Positions 1-10,030 of a stretch of 64,000 bases of DNA are shown here, in pieces; positions within the stretch are counted from its first letter, which is position 1, and each line of letters starts with the position of its first letter. Made by a program: the position numbers and the translations under genes. Origin of the DNA: Dendrolimus kikuchii (Eukaryota > Arthropoda > Insecta > Lepidoptera > Lasiocampidae); NCBI GenBank assembly GCA_019925095.2, contig CM034414.1:2458001-2522000 (forward strand), in the 5' to 3' direction. The notes under the pieces were generated by a model. The model made no database searches and had not been told where the DNA came from. It saw only the letters and a list, made by a program, of their open reading frames with translations.

Positions 1-371
1 ATAGATTTTTTTTTAAATTTTATTGGTTGAGTTGCTTTGTTCTTAAAAAAGTTTTTATTAAAAAAAAAAAAGATCGTGTTCTATAGAACAAATAAATTAA
101 TGTTCCTATTGCTTGCTCATTTCATGCAACTTCTTATTTAAATACATAATTTTAACTCATACGTGTTTAATAAATAAAACTTTCACTCGTATATAACTTT
201 TTTTTATCTACTAAATAAAATGAGTTTTTGTTGTTATTTTATTCACAAGTGTGTTGAAAAACGTCGTATGATACACGTGTGTATTGATGATTACCGTCCT
301 CGGCTCTCTTAAGACCCTCGCCTACGGCTCGAGTCTCAGTGTTACACACTAGTACCATAATGTACTATTAT
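1..371 (+). repeat. Family H repeat, left arm of a distant inverted repeat
   Basis: This segment is nearly identical, in reverse complement, to 17275-17784. The match runs from the first base of the window to about 371 and includes a GC-richer core near 295-340 in an otherwise AT-rich sequence. The element may extend left of the window. It is either one TIR of a very large structure or one of two independent insertions in opposite orientation. No coding potential is seen. Confidence 0.75.
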
Positions 372-570
372 TCGAAAGAGCTATACTCCTGAGTTGGTCC
401 TATTGTCACCAAGTCACGATCTGATGAGTGGATCTCAGGGTGGAAATCGAGAGCAACCCTCAAATATTACAACCACATACAAATTGTTAACTAACTCAAA
501 AAAGGAAAATATTTTTTTTAAACAGAATCAAAACTGACTAAACTAACAAGTAAAAAGCAGGAAATCAATA

Positions 571-683
571 TTTTCTACAACATCTTGAAGTCATTGCCAA
601 ATCAAAAAAAAAAACAGCAAGAAAGCAAAGTATAGAAATTTTTGTTTTACTTTGCACCGACTTCAAGATGTTGTAGATAAAAA
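571..683. repeat. Hairpin-forming inverted repeat in an intron
   Basis: Arms at 571-592 and 660-683 are almost perfectly complementary (core TACAACATCTTGAAGTC and its reverse complement). A smaller complementary pair (CAAAGTA / TACTTTG) lies inside the loop. The roughly 110-nt foldback lies in the presumed intron upstream of the terminal exon at 777. It could be a small MITE remnant or a microRNA-like precursor; the sequence alone does not decide. Confidence 0.5.
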
Positions 684-776
684 AAAATATGTTGAAATCA
701 GTTTTGTTATTTGGTTAAAAAATGTTTTGCGTTAGTCTGTGTGTTATTTATGTTTCTTTTTCTGATTAATTTCCAG

Positions 777-842
777 AAGGACGACGTTAGACCGTACATA
801 AGGGACAAATACAAGTTGTTCAGCTACCTGCCGCCTGATTAA
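777..842 (+). CDS. Terminal coding exon of an unrecognised gene (partial)
   Basis: A good acceptor (pyrimidine-rich tract, then TTCCAG at 771-776) is followed by a 66-base open stretch: 21 codons and TAA. In phase 0 it reads KDDVRPYIRDKYKLFSYLPPD in one-letter code, split here as KDDVRPYIRDK then YKLFSYLPPD. The charged, aromatic-rich composition and the well-formed splice site suggest a real last exon rather than chance. The other exons must lie left of the window. I do not recognise the protein family from so short a tail. No canonical AATAAA signal is evident immediately downstream. An isolated 22-codon exon remains a weak prediction without transcript support. Confidence 0.5.
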   Translation, partial: KDDVRPYIRDKYKLFSYLPPD

Positions 843-1380
843 ACGTAAATATCTAAACTATATACATATAAACAAGTTTGTTTATTTAAACATTATGACC
901 TATTATAAATAATGTAGTATAATTATTGTGGGTGAGTATATTATTATATTAGAATACTGGAGAAACCAGTTAAAATACAAGTAAATGAGGCCTTGTTTGC
1001 TGAAAATGAAAAGTAGAAACCAATAGGAGCACCACTGTCGCATATATGTCCTGAGTAATTTTGATACTAGTCATTTTTAGTATTACGTCAAACATCGTGC
1101 AAGTATCAAGTTGCTTTATTTACGACATATGCACTTTATCAACATAACCTATTATGTTAACTTTAGTGTAACCAAGAGCAACATTAACTCCTTATAATTA
1201 ACAGTATCAAATGAATACTTAATTAAAAGAGCTAAATTAAACGTTTAAAAAGCTGTCATGTCGGCGGTTCTTTGGTAAATATCGTCAAATTATGTCAAAA
1301 GATTTTTTAATAAAGCGATGCTTTCACAGGAAAAAAGCACTGTTTAGATGGCGCAAGACCTAAACCGTGGTCGTTTAGTC
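843..1380. other. 3' flank of the terminal exon, no further gene seen
   Basis: AT-rich sequence that presumably holds the 3' UTR and polyadenylation region of the gene ending at 842. AT-rich near-matches such as TATAAATAATG occur near 905, but no clear AATAAA. No coding sequence is recognised. Confidence 0.3.
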
Positions 1381-1384
1381 AATT

Positions 1385-1860
1385 TTCGAAATATGGCAAT
1401 GCACAGTTCAGTCTGGATTCTATCTGATCTATGTTGTCTCCTGAAGTATAAAGGACAATGTCGTCTGCATATTGTAGGATGTTAGCAAAAGACAGAACCG
1501 ATTAAACAACTCATAGGTATAAATATTGAATAGCAAGGGGCTTAAGATTGAACCTTGAGGAAGTCCTCTCCATATACATGTTGAATGGTACAATTTACCA
1601 TCAAAAGCCTCAATTTCTCGGTCCATTAAGAGATTACAAATAAATTATGTTAACCCCACCAGTGTGCACTCGATAGTTGCAATAATTTTTGCCCGAGTCG
1701 GTGAAACAAAATACAGTCATAGGCCGCTGATATGTCTAAAAACATATCGCCCACGAGAAAGAGTAGTTCTAATGTCAGTGGTATGAATAGCCGAACAATC
1801 TGTTGTGCTCGTAACTTTCCATATAATTGGATTTGACAAACCATTGTGATTTATTCTAGG
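1385..1860 (-). pseudogene. Jockey/CR1-like LINE reverse transcriptase fragment, decayed (part 1)
   Basis: The minus strand encodes reverse-transcriptase core motifs in broken frames. FLDISAAYD lies near 1720-1745 (the first catalytic Asp block), RGLPQGSILSPLLFNIY near 1520-1560, and an intact YADD active-site box at 1460-1471 in another frame. The order matches a non-LTR retrotransposon RT of the jockey/CR1 group. At least one frameshift separates LPQGS from YADD, so the copy is dead. It continues upstream (higher coordinates) at 1985-2400, beyond an inserted LINE tail. Confidence 0.75.
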
Positions 1861-1980
1861 CTGTCCATGAGGATGAATGAATGAATGAATGAAAACACTT
1901 TATTGTTCACCAAAAATTAAAACTAAATACAGTAAATGTTGAACAAAGGGCGGCCTTATCGCTTAAAACAATCTCTACCA
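1861..1980 (-). mobile_element. LINE 3' tail inserted in an RT fragment
   Basis: On the minus strand this carries the conserved lepidopteran LINE 3' end (a GCGATAAG..CCGCCCTTTGT-like block, then a TGAACAATAAAGTGTT-like block). A (TTCA)n microsatellite tail appears on the plus strand as TGAATGAATGAATGAA near 1872-1892. It interrupts the RT pseudogene 1385-2400 and is therefore younger. It is a 5'-truncated insertion of only about 110 bp. Confidence 0.65.
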
Positions 1981-1984
1981 GGCA

Positions 1985-2400
1985 ACCTCCTAAATTATGA
2001 AAAATATTAATGAGGAGGATGTGCTCCAAGATTTTTCCCAGAGTGTAAGAAAGAGCTATAAAGCGGTATGAGCTTGGACCGGACTGATTTTTTGTCAGGT
2101 TTAAGTATGCGGAAAGGCTAGTTGTTTCTTCCAGGCCTCAGAAACAAAAGCAGATTTAAAAAAAAAGATGATTGAAAAGAGAGACTATGTTTTGTTTAAA
2201 TTTTTGGTCCAGATTTAAAATGCAGAGAGTATGCAATGCCATCAAGGCCCGGTGAGGAAACCTGAAGTCTATTAAGAACTCGTGATAGTTCTGGTTGGCG
2301 CCGAACAGAACAATAATTTGAAGTGGGATTTGGGGGTAGAAAGAGCAACAAAATCTGTTGAACATTTTATACATTATCGTGGAGGGTGTATGCGGTGATA
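1985..2400 (-). pseudogene. Jockey/CR1-like LINE reverse transcriptase fragment, decayed (part 2)
   Basis: Minus-strand reading in mixed frames gives an ALMALHTLCILNL-like stretch and then a TLGKILEHIL stretch near 2000-2060. These correspond to the RT region just upstream of the first catalytic block (typically 'YRPI.LLS..GKI.E'). Stops and frameshifts are frequent. It is the 5'-ward continuation of 1385-1860. Confidence 0.55.
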
Positions 2401-3660
2401 AGCTTTCGGCAAGAATAAACGCTTGCTAAAGCAGTAGCTCTTTTGAAAGTAATAAAAATTTCAATTGACATGTTTAGCTTGTATTTTTTTCGATGGATTT
2501 ACGCTTTTTCTACAACAATTTTTATTATGTTTTACTTCAAGATATTATAGAAAATATTTATCATTTTTTTATTGACGTTTCTGTGCGAGTAATGCGCCCT
2601 CCATTCTCTTTTCTAGTAGTGAATTCATATGTAATAACTTAGTCTTTATAGAGTCAGCACGAGTACTCATCCCTGTATGTTCTAATGCCATAATCTTGTC
2701 ACTACATTTTTCTGGAAGTCCTGCCAGTAACAACGACTCTATCTATTCATCATTAAGCGTATTGAAATCAGATTTCATTGTTGGCTAATTGTTCTTGTAA
2801 AGCTTGAATCATCGAATCTTTTTTTATTCGTTCCAGATGTCTTTAACTGTTGATTCACTTTTGATATGCACATATAACGAAGGATCTATGGTCATAATCA
2901 TTTTTGCCCTGGCTTCCCTATCGTTTAAAGTGCTTGAAATTGTCGACTCTTTCTAGTATAAGAAAATTTTCTATGCCGAAAGCCCAATCATCGTAGTTTT
3001 GTCTTTCTTTTAATTTTGAGCCCCTTAATTATGCCCTGATCCCTCAGGATCTCAATTAAGGATTTAATGTAATGGGCTGGAATATATCTTCGGTGGTACG
3101 GTCATTCGGGGAGTCCCGTAGATCAGGGATAATCTTCAACATGTTCGAGGAACCTGTAAAGTTATTTTTTTTAAACTGCGCTGTTCCTAGTATTCGTCCA
3201 TAATACTCAGAAATAAATAATTACATTGACAGCTGACATGGTATTTGTAACGTCTATATTTTTTTTAATTTATGGCCTTGAAATCTAATGGCCAATAATA
3301 ATATGGTTGTTGCAATATCTTTTTAAAATATTTTTTAATAAATTTCCCTGCGTCTTATGAATGTACATTATTTCTAATAGGTCAATTTAATACCGTTAAA
3401 TATATCTTGTGTTTGTCGGTTTATAAAAAGGTCGGTTCCAACACTAGTCCGAACTGTTATGAAGTAATCGACGTTGCGCAGTAAAATTATTCAGTTCGAA
3501 AAATATATTGCGTGTGCGTCGGATACTTTTTTACATGTCAGTCACACTCTTGTTGGAAAAAGCCTATATGTTTATGTATATATTGGTCAACATAGAAACG
3601 CAAAGAGTATTTCGAATGGTACATAAAAAATTTAAATGTGTTTTTAATTAATTAAGGTAA
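2401..3660. other. AT-rich intergenic sequence, nothing recognised
   Basis: No coding region, TIR pair or known repeat was identified. Short A/T runs are common. Confidence 0.4.
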
Positions 3661-3792
3661 GCTATACCATTGGTGGCACCCCCGCTTAATAATTGACACT
3701 CCTATCAATTAATTCGAAATATTAAGAAATCTTAACAGACCTTAACAGAGTGGTGCCAACAATGGTATACTTTATTACCCTATTTGAAACTT

Positions 3793-3940
3793 AATAAAAC
3801 TACGTTTTAACGGTTTTAAGCGCGGTAATTTTATTTGATTTTGGTTTTTCCGACGTTTCGGCCACTTTTCAGTGAAACGTCGGAAAAACCAAAATCAAAT
3901 AAAATTACCGCGCTTAAAACCGTTAAAACGTAGTTTTATT
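3793..3940. repeat. Perfect 67-bp palindrome with 14-nt spacer (foldback MITE)
   Basis: The left arm 3793-3859 and right arm 3874-3940 are exact reverse complements over all 67 bases, separated by GGCCACTTTTCAGT. The arm sequence (GTTTTAACGGTTTTAAGCGC and GACGTTTCGGCCACTTTTCA blocks) recurs as the terminal arms of the element at 15345-16465, so this is a minimal foldback member of that family. Confidence 0.85.
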
Positions 3941-3999
3941 ATGTATACAAGTCGCGAAAACTTAAGAAAATACTATTTGAAACTTTATTATATGTTGTA

Positions 4000-5320
4000 A
4001 TTGACAAGTTGTATTTTTTTAATTAACTATCATATCACTTATTACCTAATTTGGATTATAAACCTCGAATCCGTACTTTTTGGTCTAATATAAATCGTAA
4101 CTTGAACTTACGGATTCATATTTTGACAATTGTATTGTTATTTTGAATCACAATAATTATGACATGTTACAATGGCTAAAGTGTTTTCTATTCCTGGCTA
4201 GGGTAATGTTTGATCGTGTAATAGTGCCACTTTAGTTTCCATCAATACAGCGCTCGAGACCAATTTTAGTGTTTTTTTTAATCCAGGCATACTTAAAAAT
4301 AACCTGTTTATAGCCTCGTGAGGACCGCCATGCTTTATTTCTAAATGTGTTTTCTGTTATTGTTAATTATACTCTCATTTTTATTACCTGGACTAAAATG
4401 ACAGGTGCGATCAACCTTTTTTTGATACATAAGTGAGTTATGTGAGTTGAATCAACAACTCCTCAGAGAGTTTTTTAAGAAATTCTATAGGATTAAACTC
4501 ACATACGCAAAAAAGGTCTCGCTGTAACTTTAGTCAAGGTAATTAAAAATCAGAATAAATTTTGGCATCCTGTCAAATAAAAAAATATTAATATTTTCAC
4601 ATGAAGTTCTTTTCTGCGGCTTACAAGAGTGAAAGTCCAAGTTAAACTTACGGATTCATATTTTGACAATTGTCATTTTGAATAATGATTATGACTTGTT
4701 ACAATTACTAAGTGTTTTCTATGTTGATCAGTTATTACATGTGAAATATATAAATTAATATTAATTTCTTATTATTACAAGTGAAATAGAAGAGTAGAAA
4801 TATATACTTAAAGAAAGAATTAAAATTACTGATTTATTATTTATTTATTCTAGAATTGGCATTCTATTAGATAGTTATGATATTATAATTTAGATTACGG
4901 TTTACGTATTGTATGTTTAAGTATTAAAATAGTACATACATAATTATACTATACAGATAAAACTTTCAAGTGTGCCTGGAAGGCTAAATTCAGAAGTATA
5001 AGAAATAGCTATAAATATATAGACTATAGATACACATTTTGATGAAAAATAAAGTAATATACTAAGTTTGAATCATCAGTTATCCTAGTCAAGAATACCA
5101 TCCGTTGATTTAGAAAAAAAAAGAATGAAGCGGTTTTTTAAAATCTGTTATTTTTGTCAGAAATTGAATCCGATGATTTTGTGTTATTACACAAATCTAT
5201 AGTGTAACTCATAAGAATCAATTTTCGTAAAAGAATGTCAAATAATAAACTATAGACCATAGGATTCATTTTTAATCAAAAAAAAATTCTTACATTTATT
5301 CTTACATTGTTTTATAGTCA
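4000..5320. repeat. AT-rich region with a dispersed direct repeat
   Basis: About 90 bp at 4095-4185 is repeated at 4635-4725 in the same orientation (shared block ACTTACGGATTCATATTTTG). A shorter block near 4255-4310 (GACCAATTTTAGTGTTTTTT) recurs near 5695-5765. No coding region is seen. The pattern suggests an old local duplication or two copies of one degenerate repeat. Confidence 0.5.
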
Positions 5321-5324
5321 AACG

Positions 5325-5421
5325 GTCTTACTCGTATTGAATTAGAGTAAACTTGAAGGCGTCTTTATGGTTCTTAAAGCAACCTCCAAACTTACTCTAA
5401 TTCTCAATATGAATAAGACCG
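5325..5421. repeat. Hairpin-forming inverted repeat, about 97 nt
   Basis: Arms 5325-5357 and 5388-5421 are complementary with a few mismatches (GGTCTTACTCGTATTGAAT pairs with ATATGAATAAGACC and flanking bases). The loop is about 30 nt and itself partly self-complementary. Size and pairing resemble a small foldback MITE or a pre-miRNA; there is no other evidence for either. Confidence 0.5.
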
Positions 5422-5560
5422 AAAATCACTAACCAATTCCTGTTCTAAATATCCATACTTAAATATTTGATATATTATGAATACTTGAAAATATTACAAA
5501 CCTTTCTCTTAGTTTCACAATTGTCATTTTTTAACCAGAAATTGATTCTTTTGGCTTTTC

Positions 5561-5685
5561 GGATAGACGGATTCATTTACTGGTTTTTCCGAATCAACGG
5601 ATTCATTTCCTGGGTTTTCCCGAATCAACGGATTCGGTTCCTGGTATTTTCGAATCAACGGATTCGACTCCTGGTTTCCATCGAA
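5561..5685. repeat. Tandem repeat, four copies of a 30-31 bp unit
   Basis: The unit GAATCAACGGATTC plus a TTCCTGGTTTTTCC-like spacer starts at about 5561, 5591, 5622 and 5652. The period is 30, 31 and 30, so the frame is not kept. This argues against a coding repeat although the plus strand is open across it. Confidence 0.75.
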
Positions 5686-5917
5686 ACAGGCCCCGAGACT
5701 AATTTTAGTGCTTTTTTGTTATACCTTACAGTTTGAGATTTGACCGTCCAGGTATACTTAAAAATTAATCTACATATCGCACGTTTAATCCATCCACGCT
5801 TAATTTAACCAAAAAAGCGAACTTTACAAGAGAGCCCATAAACTTTTTTTAAAAATAATACCAGCATTATTACAAAGCCTTTTAGTGGATATTTCTGTTA
5901 CTTTTAAACCAGGACTG

Positions 5918-6085
5918 AATGATTACCACCCCCGGTCTAATGTATGTCGCCATAACAACCTTGAGTTGTGTTCCGGCATTAGTGACCAGGTTCCAGTGAC
6001 CCTTAAGAGAGCAGCAGCGTAACCGCTTTCCATCAAGTGTGCCGTTAGCCTGTCTGCTGAACTCCTGCAATAAATAAAAAAAACC
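5918..6085 (+). mobile_element. Retroposon family A copy, 5'-truncated
   Basis: It matches the 3' part of the family whose best copies are 55287-55525 (+) and 56580-56885 (-). It reads through the conserved CCTTGAGTTGTGTTCCGGCA and CCGCTTTCCATCAAGTG blocks to CTCCTGCAATAAATAAAAAA. The A-rich tail fixes the orientation as plus. The ORF across it is a repeat shadow. Confidence 0.75.
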
Positions 6086-6299
6086 AGGATTAGCGCTGTC
6101 ATACATATTTCCATGTCTTATGATAGATGGTAGTAAAAATACAATTTGGCAACATTTTAGATAGTGTCGCCATTGGATTAAGCGTACGATATTCATATAG
6201 GTGAAAACACTACGAGCGACAGTCGGCAACTGAAAAGTATAACTGTTCTAAATATATTTTTTAGTCAAAGACTGTCTAGTGTTGTTCTTCTATGGCATT

Positions 6300-6440
6300 G
6301 TGCCTCGTTCACATCGTGCCCGATTTCACGGCAGCGAGCACGGAAGTGCCGAAGGGAATTGGCAGCGTGAGTATGCACATTAGGGATGTCACGAATAGTG
6401 GTTTGGCCGAATGCCGAATATTCGGCACGCTCTTATAATA
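6300..6440 (+). repeat. Left arm of a nested inverted-repeat element (6300-9306)
   Basis: Two blocks here are inverted near 9155-9306. An outer block (GTTCACATCGTGCCCG through GGCAGCGTGAGTAT) pairs with 9239-9306, and an inner block (TTAGGGATGTCACGAATA plus ATTCGG-rich sequence) pairs with 9155-9225. Together they look like a TIR about 140 bp long of a DNA transposon, or two nested ones. No clear target duplication was found. Confidence 0.55.
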
Positions 6441-6870
6441 CTCCCTATTAATATTATAAATGCGAAAGTAACTCTGTCTGTCTGTTCCGTTTTCACGGAA
6501 AAACTACTGGACCGATTTGGCTGAAACTCAGTATATATATATTTTCGATGCCGAGAATGAACATAGGATACTTTTTATCCCGGAAAATGGGATAGTTTCC
6601 GGGATAAAAGTATATTTGTCTTTTTGTTTGTTATCCTTTTATGGAAAGTCTATTGGACCGATTTGGCTGAAACTCGGTACATATATATATTTTATATATA
6701 ATTTGAATACCGAGAGTGCCCAAGGGATACTTTTATCGCGGATAATGGGATACATTTTGGGATAGATTTATGTAAAGTTTATCCCGGAAACTAGGACAGG
6801 TTTTGTAATTTTGTCCATTTCGTCCACTGGGTCCACTGGGTCCACTTGGATCATGTTATCTATTTTTGTC
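6441..6870 (+). mobile_element. RTE/SINE-type interspersed repeat, internally duplicated
   Basis: It begins with the common insect repeat start TATTATAAATGCGAAAGTAA and a CTGTCTGTCTGTTCCG block, then ACCGATTTGGCTGAAACT and GGATACTTTTTATCCCGGAA. The segment 6500-6600 is partly repeated at 6655-6765, so it is a partial tandem dimer. A short GTCCACTGG tandem run follows at 6830-6850. Noncoding. Confidence 0.65.
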
Positions 6871-7142
6871 AAGTTTTGTCATTTATGTAGTCTACATATA
6901 GACGGGGGTGGTATAGTTTGCGATATATAATGAAGTGAATCTTTCGGGGACAAATACATACAAATTTAATACAATGTAACCTGTACCACTTGCTTTTTAA
7001 ACAAGAGATACGCACTTGAGGTTGAGCCGCGGGGTAATCTCTAGTAATAATATAAACTTTATTTCAGACCGGGGTCTATATTTCGTTAGTGTGTTACAAC
7101 TATCTTCTAGATTAATGTTAGTAATATTTATTCTACGAGTAT

Positions 7143-7440
7143 TTAAGACATTTTTTTTAAGCCGATGGCTACCCCTATCCAATGTTCTTGGAAGGGGCAG
7201 TCAAATCTGACCGCAATAGCCTTCAGAAGGCTGTTGGTGCTGCCGCGCAAGCGTTGCATCAGCGAAGCGGATCTTTTCCGGATAATCGCCTTAAAACCAT
7301 CTATGCGGCCCTCCGCAAACATCCCAGACGCACTACAGTGTCGCGGCAATCCCAACAGCATTCTGAAAACATTATTATATTGCACTTGTAGGGCGTTAAT
7401 GGCTCGTTGCGTACAGTCCACCCACAGGCCGCTCGAGTAA
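7143..7440 (-). pseudogene. LINE reverse transcriptase C-terminal fragment
   Basis: The minus strand encodes an open 92-codon stretch containing VQYNNVFRMLLGLPRHCSAS, then MFAEGRIDGFKAIIRKRSAS and LMQRLRGSTNSLL. I know this arrangement from the C-terminal region of lepidopteran endonuclease/RT elements (VQYNNAFR.L..LPR.CSASGMF...DGF.AIIRK). No catalytic RT motifs remain. It is a truncated insertion, open by chance or by youth, not a host gene. Confidence 0.75.
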
Positions 7441-7669
7441 AATGACTGGCAATAAGCTTTGAAAAGAGTAGTTTTTACTTCAACTGTGCTTCGAGCGAAG
7501 AGCCGATTATTCGGTGGCGAATGTTCGGCGCGAGTGACGTGTCGCGCGTAACAGGGTTTTTTAAAATTGTAACTGACATTTTAAAAATTGGCCGAAAGAT
7601 GAGATTAAAATGAAAAATTAATTAAAATAGCATTTAACATTTATAACACTACAAACGTAGTTTAATAAA

Positions 7670-7968
7670 TTTGCGATTTAAATACATATCGAGGGGTCCA
7701 AGGTTATTTGTTTTAAGCGACATTCCCGAAATTGTGTCGATAGAGGAGTTTGAAGTTTCAATGACCCACAAAAAGACTTCATTAGTAAATTACATACTAT
7801 ATTTAAAAAAGAAAAAAAAAACTGTTGTTTTTAGTTGGAAACCAGGTTCATTATAATTCCCTTAAGTTTGAGACATTAGGATGCAAGAAAATCATCAAGT
7901 CAATTCTGTCACAAAATGTCGCTTAAAACAAGTACCCCTCGATATATACCTAAATTTTTGAGTAATAT
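7670..7968. mobile_element. MITE with about 40-bp terminal inverted repeats
   Basis: The left end (ATTTAAATACATATCGAGGG, then TTGTTTTAAGCGACATT) is inverted at the right end (AATGTCGCTTAAAACAAGTA, then CCCCTCGATATATACC). The length is about 300 bp with no coding capacity. A short indel distinguishes the arms. It lies inside the larger inverted pair 6300-9306. Confidence 0.65.
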
Positions 7969-8525
7969 TGGAACGAAGTTCCTTATCGCGCGTTGCGAAA
8001 GGGGGCTAGACGGAAAAAATTCTTACGAAAAGTTGTCACGACACTTTTTGCTATAGTTGTAAGCCGTGTGGCGTGCGCGTGTTTCTCTGTCTGTCTCTCT
8101 CTCTCTCATAGAAAGCAAGCCAGTTATTTTCGTTTCGTCTTTCTATTTCGCATTGAACAGTGTGGTGTCGCGACGATTATTTTTGTTGAGTGTATACAGG
8201 GTTTTTGTACATAGTGAATATTTAAAAAAATATTATTATAACTTAAAAAAAATAAAATTTTATTAAAATTCCTTCACTGATTAATCGAAAAGAACTTCGT
8301 TCCATCCGGGTGTCCCTTGACACCTCTCAAGTTTTTGTTTTTTCTTGATTTAGTACTCGTTTTTTTTTAAATTCTCCCCCTCCTGACGCACACGTTTCTC
8401 GGGGTTTAATTTTCTATTATTAGGTATATTCTTATCCTTTTTTATCGCTAGTTTTCACTATAATCTAAGTATTCCACTTTCTATCGCTATTACACTGCTA
8501 AACATACTATTCCTATTTTTATGCA
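7969..8525. other. No gene recognised; CT-rich stretch
   Basis: Holds a (TCTC)n-like run near 8085-8107 and AT-rich flanks. Short open frames here show no recognisable features. Confidence 0.35.
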
Positions 8526-8530
8526 TATTA

Positions 8531-9156
8531 CTAGCTGACCCGGCAAACTTCGTACCTCCTTAGAATCAATAAATAAAAAAGGTGAATGATAATTGCAGAA
8601 TGTTTTAGCTTTAGTAAAAAATTAACCGTAGCGAATATCAAACGTTTGACATTCAAAACCAAAAAAAAAGAAAACAATCTTCACTTTTAACCCTTTTATC
8701 GATATTACCAAAATCCGCAAGACTAACACTATCACTATCTCGTAATGTACCAAGAAAATATACCCATTTCATACAAATCATACAACTCCTATATGAACAG
8801 AGTGAGACAACAACACAATTAACGATCACGTGCACAAACGCGGATCAGCACTGTCATCGCGGACACATATGTGCTACTAGTGAGCTTAAGGGTTAAATTT
8901 AAATTGATTTCTGAACGACTTTTAAATTTAGTTGATTTCTAAACGACGGGACGAACATCAAATGTTTGACAGGTAGGAGTAGTTTTTAAGGGAAAGCGAA
9001 ATTTTTGTGTTTACTATATTCCAAGCATTTTTTTCTTTAAACCTTACCTGGACTTCCACCAATAATTCAAAACCAAAATTAGCCAAATCAATCCAGCCGT
9101 TCTAGAGTTTTAGCGAGACTAACGAACAGCAATTGATTTTTATATATATATAGATA
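8531..9156 (+). mobile_element. Interspersed repeat with ACTAGCTGACCC start
   Basis: It starts with ACTAGCTGACCCGGCAAACT and ends with a CAGCCGTTCTAGAGTTTTAG block and a TATATATATATAGAT tail, the usual bounds of a very common insect noncoding repeat (RTE-associated in my recollection). The central part, with paired AAACGTTTGACA-like motifs near 8640 and 8955, is atypical and may be an insertion. Confidence 0.55.
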
Positions 9157-9306
9157 TCACATCAGTATTCAGTATTCCACCGAATACCGAATAAAAATGC
9201 CGAATATTGGTGACGTCTCTAATGTTAACACATTGTCGAAAATAGGATACTCGCGCTGCCCACTTCCACGCTTGTTGCCCCAGAAACGGGCATTGTGTAA
9301 ACGATT
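9157..9306 (-). repeat. Right arm of the nested inverted-repeat element
   Basis: Reverse complement of the blocks at 6300-6440 with indels; the AATATTGGTGACGTCTCTAA and GCGCTGCCCACTTCCACGCT blocks carry the match. Confidence 0.55.
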
Positions 9307-9309
9307 GGT

Positions 9310-9800
9310 TGGTAATTTTAAATTTAATGATACAATAGTTTATAATAAACATATAATTATAATATGAAAGATGATGTTTGATGAAAATGAGCGATGTTTC
9401 GTAATTCGTATGTTTTTTTTCGTAATTTTGAAAAATCTGTGATTTTATGTTCTCTATCGAGAAGTCTTTTTTGTTATTTTTTCTAATTTCGTAACATTTT
9501 GAAATTTGTAACAAATACGTCACATTTTAAAGTTTTATTATTACTGCTACTTTATTAACTCGAAACTTGTGATTATAAATAAAAAACAAAGTAATTACAT
9601 CAAGTATTTGTGATTTTTAATAAATAAATAAATAATCGGCAGCCAAACACACATATTGTATATAAGTAGTAGATTAGACAGGCTGCCATATAGTAAATAG
9701 TGACCATAAACAACGTTGAATAGTTAAAATAAATTAAATTGAAGGTAGACATGTTTCTGGCCAGGACTTAAAATTTTCAAACAATGTATAATATTAATAT
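9310..9800. other. AT-rich spacer with a SINE tail fragment
   Basis: Apart from about 36 bp at 9628-9663 matching the 3' end of the tRNA-type SINE in minus orientation (AATAATCGGCAGCCAAACAC), nothing is recognised. Confidence 0.5.
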
Positions 9801-9804
9801 TATT

Positions 9805-10030
9805 GACGGCCTCTGTGGTTGAGTGGGCTAAGCCTTTGCCGGCCTACCTCACTGCAACGCAGAGGCTCCGGGTTCGATTCCTGGTATAGTAAATTTCGGA
9901 AACGTATTTTCTCCGTTATTTACTATGGTCTGGGTGTCTGGTATCGGCCCCAGAGTAGTTCGTTGTATATTACCCATAACACAAGCGTAACTTGTTTAAT
10001 TTGGGGATATACAATGTGTGTGTTTGTACA
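9805..10030 (+). mobile_element. tRNA-derived SINE, near full length
   Basis: The head GACGGCCTCTGTGGTTGAGT contains an A-box-like TGGTTGAGTGGGCTAAG. A B-box GGTTCGATTCC lies 40 bp further on, as expected for an internal RNA polymerase III promoter from a tRNA. The body (GTCTGGGTGTCTGGTATCGG...) and the end CAATGTGTGTGTTTGT match the copy at 56327-56568 (-). The 3' end is followed by an A run. The open frame is incidental. Confidence 0.85.

Noticed and set aside
9140..9523. 127-codon open frame on the minus strand
   Set aside because: Low-complexity, Lys/Ile/Tyr-rich translation of AT-rich DNA that crosses the arm of an inverted-repeat element.
9817..9875. tRNA gene suggested by A- and B-box-like motifs
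   Set aside because: The motifs belong to a SINE head; the arms do not form a complete cloverleaf and the same sequence recurs at 56568.
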